Shown: one piece after another, positions 22,296 through 26,403 of the stretch
How positions within the stretch are numbered: position 1 is the stretch's first letter
Layout: the number at the start of each line of letters is the position of its first letter
Assembly (NCBI GenBank): GCA_008931825.1
Contig: QXVZ01007503.1
Coordinates: 1 to 26,403 of the forward strand
Length of the DNA stretch: 26,403 nucleotides
Source: Phallusia fumigata
Taxonomy: Eukaryota; Chordata; Ascidiacea; Phlebobranchia; Ascidiidae
Direction: 5' to 3'
Position numbers and translations under genes: made by a program
The notes under the pieces: model-generated
Database searches by the model: none
The model's input: the letters and a program-made list of their open reading frames with translations, nothing else
Told to the model about the DNA's origin: nothing

Positions 22296-23405
22296 CATAA
22301 CAAAACAACCTGAGTAATTTATTCGCCATGAAGGGCCGTGCCCTCCTTAGATTGATTGATAAGTTGGCTACAAAGGTTGTAACTGTAGGTTAGAGAAAAT
22401 TAACCTAGTACAGAAGACTGAATGTAGAACATAGGACCATCCAGAAATTTTTACGCGTTGTTAGGTTTATGTGTCCTCTATAATTAAATAAAGCTGAGCA
22501 TATATCGGCTGTTTCATCCACTTTTCACCCGTAAAGGCTGTACAAAATGCTCGAGTTTCTTTAAAGATCCTAATGAACTTTTTTTCAAACAATACAGAAC
22601 TATAAGTTCGGTTGCATTTGTCATTTCTATTTCTTCAACGTGGGCTATGTTTTTGAAATTTGACAAAACCGACTTGATATACCGGCAGCCTTTGAGGACA
22701 TGAAATTCCTTAGCTCCTTAGATTTAAAGGCTGGGTTGCGCGTAGTGTGATACGCGAAACAAAACCAACAACCATTGTATCGGTATAGCGACGTCGATAG
22801 GTCTTTGTGACAATCAATAACAATGTAATTCGTAATGTGCTGGATGATACAATTGAAAGCTGCTCAGGTGAAGCCAAACATTTTATACTATCACATAAAC
22901 CACGCTACATTACACTTTTTTTCAACTAGTTGTCGTAATTAACATTACATAAAATTGAAAGGCGTTATCGTTAAGACGAGGTTAACAAAAATGTTTTAAG
23001 TGCCTGACCTTGTCAACAGCAAGGGTATTGGGCCTCGCCGTTAATGGCATATAAGTATAGTTCAAACACGGATATCGGGAAAAATGATAACAGGCTGTAT
23101 ATGCCTACAGGCGTTAATTTGTCGCCCGTGTAAATTGTGCTGTGGTGTTAAATCTGGCAGAGCGAAAAATACCGAACCTGTTAAATAACCCTGGCGCATA
23201 TGTTAGGTTAAATTCACGTTTAAGTGTAGAAATTTCGTATTTTCAAATTACTAAAGCTTCAATGACAAAATACCCATCCAAGAAAATACAAAAAAAATTG
23301 TAGGCGGTTAAAAAAATCTGTTTCCTAGTCCAGTCCATGTCAGGTTAAAACCTAGTCCGTGTCAACTAGAACAAGGCATTAGAATTTGATGTGCGACTAG
23401 CTTAA

Positions 23406-23651
23406 ATGTTCAGCACACAAGAAAAAATATTCGTTAGTTGTAAATTCGTTTTCTTTCTGTTTCAACCATTACCTACACTGGCAAAACCTCCAAACAAAAG
23501 TGCGCATAAAAAAGCCAGTTTGGAGGAGCATTTTAAGTCATCAAGACTTTTTGTGCTTAAGTCAAATTTTTTTCTTGCCATGACTGTTTTAGTAGTTTCT
23601 GTTATTGTTCTAGTTGTGCTTTTAAATCAAGTCATTCAAGTACAACTATGA
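23406..23651 (+). CDS. Hypothetical small protein with C-terminal hydrophobic segment
   Basis: An ATG at 23406 opens an 81-codon frame ending TGA at 23649. The middle is polar and basic (NKSAHKKASLEEHFKSSR), followed by about 20 hydrophobic residues (AMTVLVVSVIVLVVLL) and a short tail. This is the layout of a tail-anchored or single-pass membrane protein. I do not recognise a family. There are no clear flanking exons and no nearby AATAAA. It could be a small gene, a terminal exon or chance. Confidence 0.25.
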   Translation: MFSTQEKIFVSCKFVFFLFQPLPTLAKPPNKSAHKKASLEEHFKSSRLFVLKSNFFLAMTVLVVSVIVLVVLLNQVIQVQL

Positions 23652-23834
23652 AGGACATGCCGCGATTGTGTCTCCCTAACCCGTTTTTTCGTAGTAGTCA
23701 TTACAACCTAAATGCCGCCAGAAAACGTGTTAATGTACAATTAATAACAAGACCAACACATTTGTTCATATCTCAACAGGTTACCAAAAGGCATTTTTGA
23801 CAAAAAGTATTTCTTTGTGTACAAGTCAAAAGGA

Positions 23835-24081
23835 ATGACAGTTTTTCGAAAGGGCCGTTTTGTGTTGCTCATATCTCTAGTCACAGCTGCAGCGATTCTC
23901 CATTACCGCTTGGCAATAGTACAACATACAAAGATTGCAAACGCAAAGATTAAGAACAATGATATCGACCCAAACCCTCAGATGAGTGCCCCTGTGGAAA
24001 AAGACTTGGATTTTATGGAAAAAATGAAAGAAAGAATGGCTTTAAGAAGAAGGAGCGTCAAGGATGCTTGTAGGAAATTGG
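23835..24081 (+). CDS. First exon of a second carbohydrate sulfotransferase (partial)
   Basis: The exon is 247 nt long, exactly as in the upstream gene, and ends at the same codon with the same phase 1 donor (G|GTAAGTTTG). The protein MTVFRKGRFVLLISLV..ACRKLG is about three quarters identical to the first exon of the upstream gene, including the membrane anchor and the basic RRRSVKDACRKLG. The ATG at 23835 is chosen because it aligns with the upstream start; the frame is open further up but without an ATG. No second exon with the PAPS-binding motif is seen in the remaining 2.3 kb, whereas the first intron of the paralogue is only 293 bp. The gene either has a long intron or is an orphan exon. 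Confidence 0.75.
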
Positions 24082-26403
24082 GTAAGTTTGTTCGTTTCAG
24101 AGGCTTTTAAGCAGTATCGTATTTTCACATTGATTGCAACAACATAACCCGGATGAAAAACATGTAAAATTTAGCTGGTAGCTACATATGGGAGTACTAT
24201 GTCCATCGCATATAGTCAACAAGGCAAAACTGTTCACGACAATGGCAACCAGACCTGGTGATGATCGCAATATACAGAGCAGGATGAAAGGGTTCTGCTT
24301 TTAGTGAACGGGAGAAAATCCCAACACGAAAAAGAAAAACGACGGATACGATTTCCAAAAAATTAGTTAGTTTGGGAATACAATTATTCTTTTCCTTTTA
24401 GCTGTTTGTCGGTTTCAATAAACTGTCGCAAAACAACAGTTTGGCGTTTTTATCAATCATTAAACCACCCACCATAAGCACACACTACGCCATCACAATG
24501 ATACATAAATGAGTCAAAGCTGCTGAACACAGAATAGTTGTTGCATGAAAAGCGGTTCTTAAGTGAATGGAACGAGTTTATACGCTTCAATGGTAGCAAC
24601 AATAAATACAAAACAAAAGATCAACGCAAACTGTGTAATTTGAGTAAGTCTCTGAAGAACGGCAGCTCGATAAGTCCTGTGCTCGTTCCAAAACAAAACA
24701 AATATTTCCAGTGTTTTTACCGGCAAATTGTCACTTGCGAATCATTGTATTGGCTTTTTTAGTGGAAATGTGTTGCTTTTTAACAATCTTATGGTTTTTT
24801 GATGGAAATGTGTTGCTTTTTAACAATCTTATGGTACCAGTCCATATGGGCCAACTTTTTTTTCAACTAATAACATGACATAATATGTAGTTTTTAATGT
24901 GTTTAATTGCACTGTGAAGAAATTTGTTACCTTTTGAGACGAACTCGTTTATGGCAAATAATCTAGTCAAACCATAAGCTTTGAGTATTGTTACTAAATT
25001 TCCTGTGTTTTTTATTTTTTTAAAACGAGTTGCCCAGATGGAGCATACTAAAATTCAAATCCAGTCCAACAAAAATCGCATGCGCACATCCGTGAACCCA
25101 ACACGTCCTTCATTTTCAGAGGAAAACGCAAGGGCACATCCTGGTTATTTAAGCTGTCAGAATGTCATAGACTTACACAGGCTTACAGATTACAGACCTA
25201 CACAAACAAAATGGATCAGTGTAAAGCCACTTTAACATGCAGAAAACCGTTGAACAATGAATTTGCTTTGAGTGCAACAAACAAACGTTAAATATTATAC
25301 CGAACTCTGCAAGAGTGTAACTTAAACAACCTGTATAGTAATTTAATTGCTGGAAAACTGGGGAAAAGTCGATCCCATATTTAAAACTTATTAAGCTACG
25401 ACGGTAACCAGTTAAACTACGTGATTTCGGTTCACCATATAAAGAGCACAACAGGAAGCGTAAAGCAATTAAAAGCAATGTTATTGTAGAGCCAACCGGG
25501 TAAACTGCTGGACGGCGTTTTGTTGGCCTACACACGAGACCACCAACAGCTGTACGGTTTGTAAGTTGAGTTGGTTCATTAAACGCAACCTTTTCGGTCG
25601 TCAGACGATTTGATACACGCTTGTTATGAATTGATCTTGGGACAAAACACGCCAATGTCCAGAAGGGTCGTTAAGACGCTAAAAAAACAGACGAACATTT
25701 GTATTGTCCTTCACTAAGGGGAACGACAGCTGACAGTATAAGCCGTTGGTTTCAATTTTTTGTTTGCGGACATTACCATGCTAAATTTACACAAAAGCAG
25801 GTCACCACTTTCGTGTATTATATATGTTACAGAACCCAACCACGCCGCACTCTGTGTAATTTTGCCCTAAAAAACAATAATATTTCCTGTATTTCATTGT
25901 TTACCTTTACAACTTTAACTATGTACAAAATAATTTGACACAAAACCCGGGAATAAAACAAATCAAAGAGAATGAAATAGGGAAATGATGATGTCCAACA
26001 GGCAAAGTGTATATTCCTACTTAGGAAGGTTCAACTGGTTGATCTTGTTTCAACTTGTAGTTTGTACACCCAAGTGTGTTTTTATTGTTCCCCAAAAACT
26101 TTACAAAGAAAATGGGAAAACGGAAAACAGCGCCTTTAAAAACAATGAGACCTAGAAAAATCTAAAACCTTGCTGTGACTCGCGAATGGTAACACAACCT
26201 GGCGGAACAACAAGGCTGGTTTAGGCTTTAATAACTACTTTACAGTATTTGTATTCATACATTTTAATCGAATCAATGTTATAGCGCGTTTTCGCTTGAA
26301 TCGTGGCTCTCGGTTTTTGATCGTGATGCGTGACGCGAAATAAAGGCCCGGAATGCCTTTGTCACCCAACCTTTACTCAGTAATATTGAAGCAGGCTCCA
26401 TGA
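24082..26403. other. Region after the second sulfotransferase first exon
   Basis: It is either intron 1 of the second sulfotransferase or intergenic. Open frames at 24538-24762, 24981-25235, 25699-25938 (+) and 25173-25655 (-) show no recognisable domain, and none continues the sulfotransferase. A 40-bp tandem repeat is at 24752-24834. Nothing else was identified. Confidence 0.5.
24752..24834. repeat. 40-bp tandem repeat, two copies
   Basis: Two ~40-bp units, each with TGGAAATGTGTTGC and AACAATCTTATGG, start near 24752 and 24793 and differ only at the T-run and the bases next to it. This is a simple local duplication. Confidence 0.85.

Larger units (their letters stand above)
21372..23834. 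other. Spacer between the two sulfotransferase loci
   Basis: About 2.5 kb. It holds a CTCF-like 14-mer (21455-21468), a candidate poly(A) signal (21951-21956), the second copy of a diverged repeat (22173-22295) and an open frame with a hydrophobic segment (23406-23651). I see no other gene in 22300-23400. An acceptor-like CAACAG lies at 23774-23779, about 55 bp before the next ATG. Confidence 0.5.

Noticed and set aside
25173-25655. 160-codon minus-strand open frame
   Set aside because: The longest frame outside the genes, but it has no recognisable motif and no clear gene structure, and the rest of the region is non-coding in character.

Overview
The window reads as nuclear DNA from an intron-rich metazoan with a fairly compact, AT-rich genome: GT..AG introns mostly of 60-800 bp, metazoan domain types, AATAAA signals and small DNA-transposon relics. 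A tunicate such as Ciona is my best guess (inference; no single marker proves it). All genes found lie on the + strand. Most ORFs longer than 60 codons are exons or shadows of exons, so the gene models below were assembled by hand from splice sites, intron phase and family motifs.

Layout: (1) 1-2828 is the 3' part of a gene (copy A) for a protein with the ferritin-like domain of the bacterial VioB/RebD/StaD enzymes, which dimerise oxidised tryptophan in violacein, rebeccamycin and staurosporine synthesis. (2) 4366-16002 is a full-length tandem paralogue (copy B). It has 17 coding exons whose lengths sum to 3753 nt, giving 1250 aa plus a stop with every intron phase matching. Copy B encodes a secretory signal peptide, one thrombospondin type-1 (TSP1) domain on its own phase 1-1 exon, and then what appears to be a complete VioB-type enzyme. 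(3) 16003-18117 is a gene-poor spacer with a decayed sulfotransferase 3' exon, a diverged repeat and a 387-bp hAT-type non-autonomous transposon with perfect 13-bp terminal inverted repeats and an 8-bp target duplication. (4) 18118-21371 is a five-exon, 339-aa Golgi-type carbohydrate sulfotransferase with an altered PAPS-binding motif. (5) 23835-24081 is the first exon of a second, paralogous sulfotransferase whose other exons were not found before the window ends.

The most interesting object is copy B: a bacterial-type secondary-metabolite enzyme architecture that is split into many exons, sent to the secretory pathway, fused to an animal extracellular domain by apparent exon shuffling, and tandemly duplicated. 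The neighbouring sulfotransferases would also work in the secretory lumen. A shared pathway, for example a sulfated aromatic product, is only a hypothesis.

A single N at 1080 flanked by 106-bp perfect direct repeats looks like an unmerged contig overlap inside an intron of copy A.
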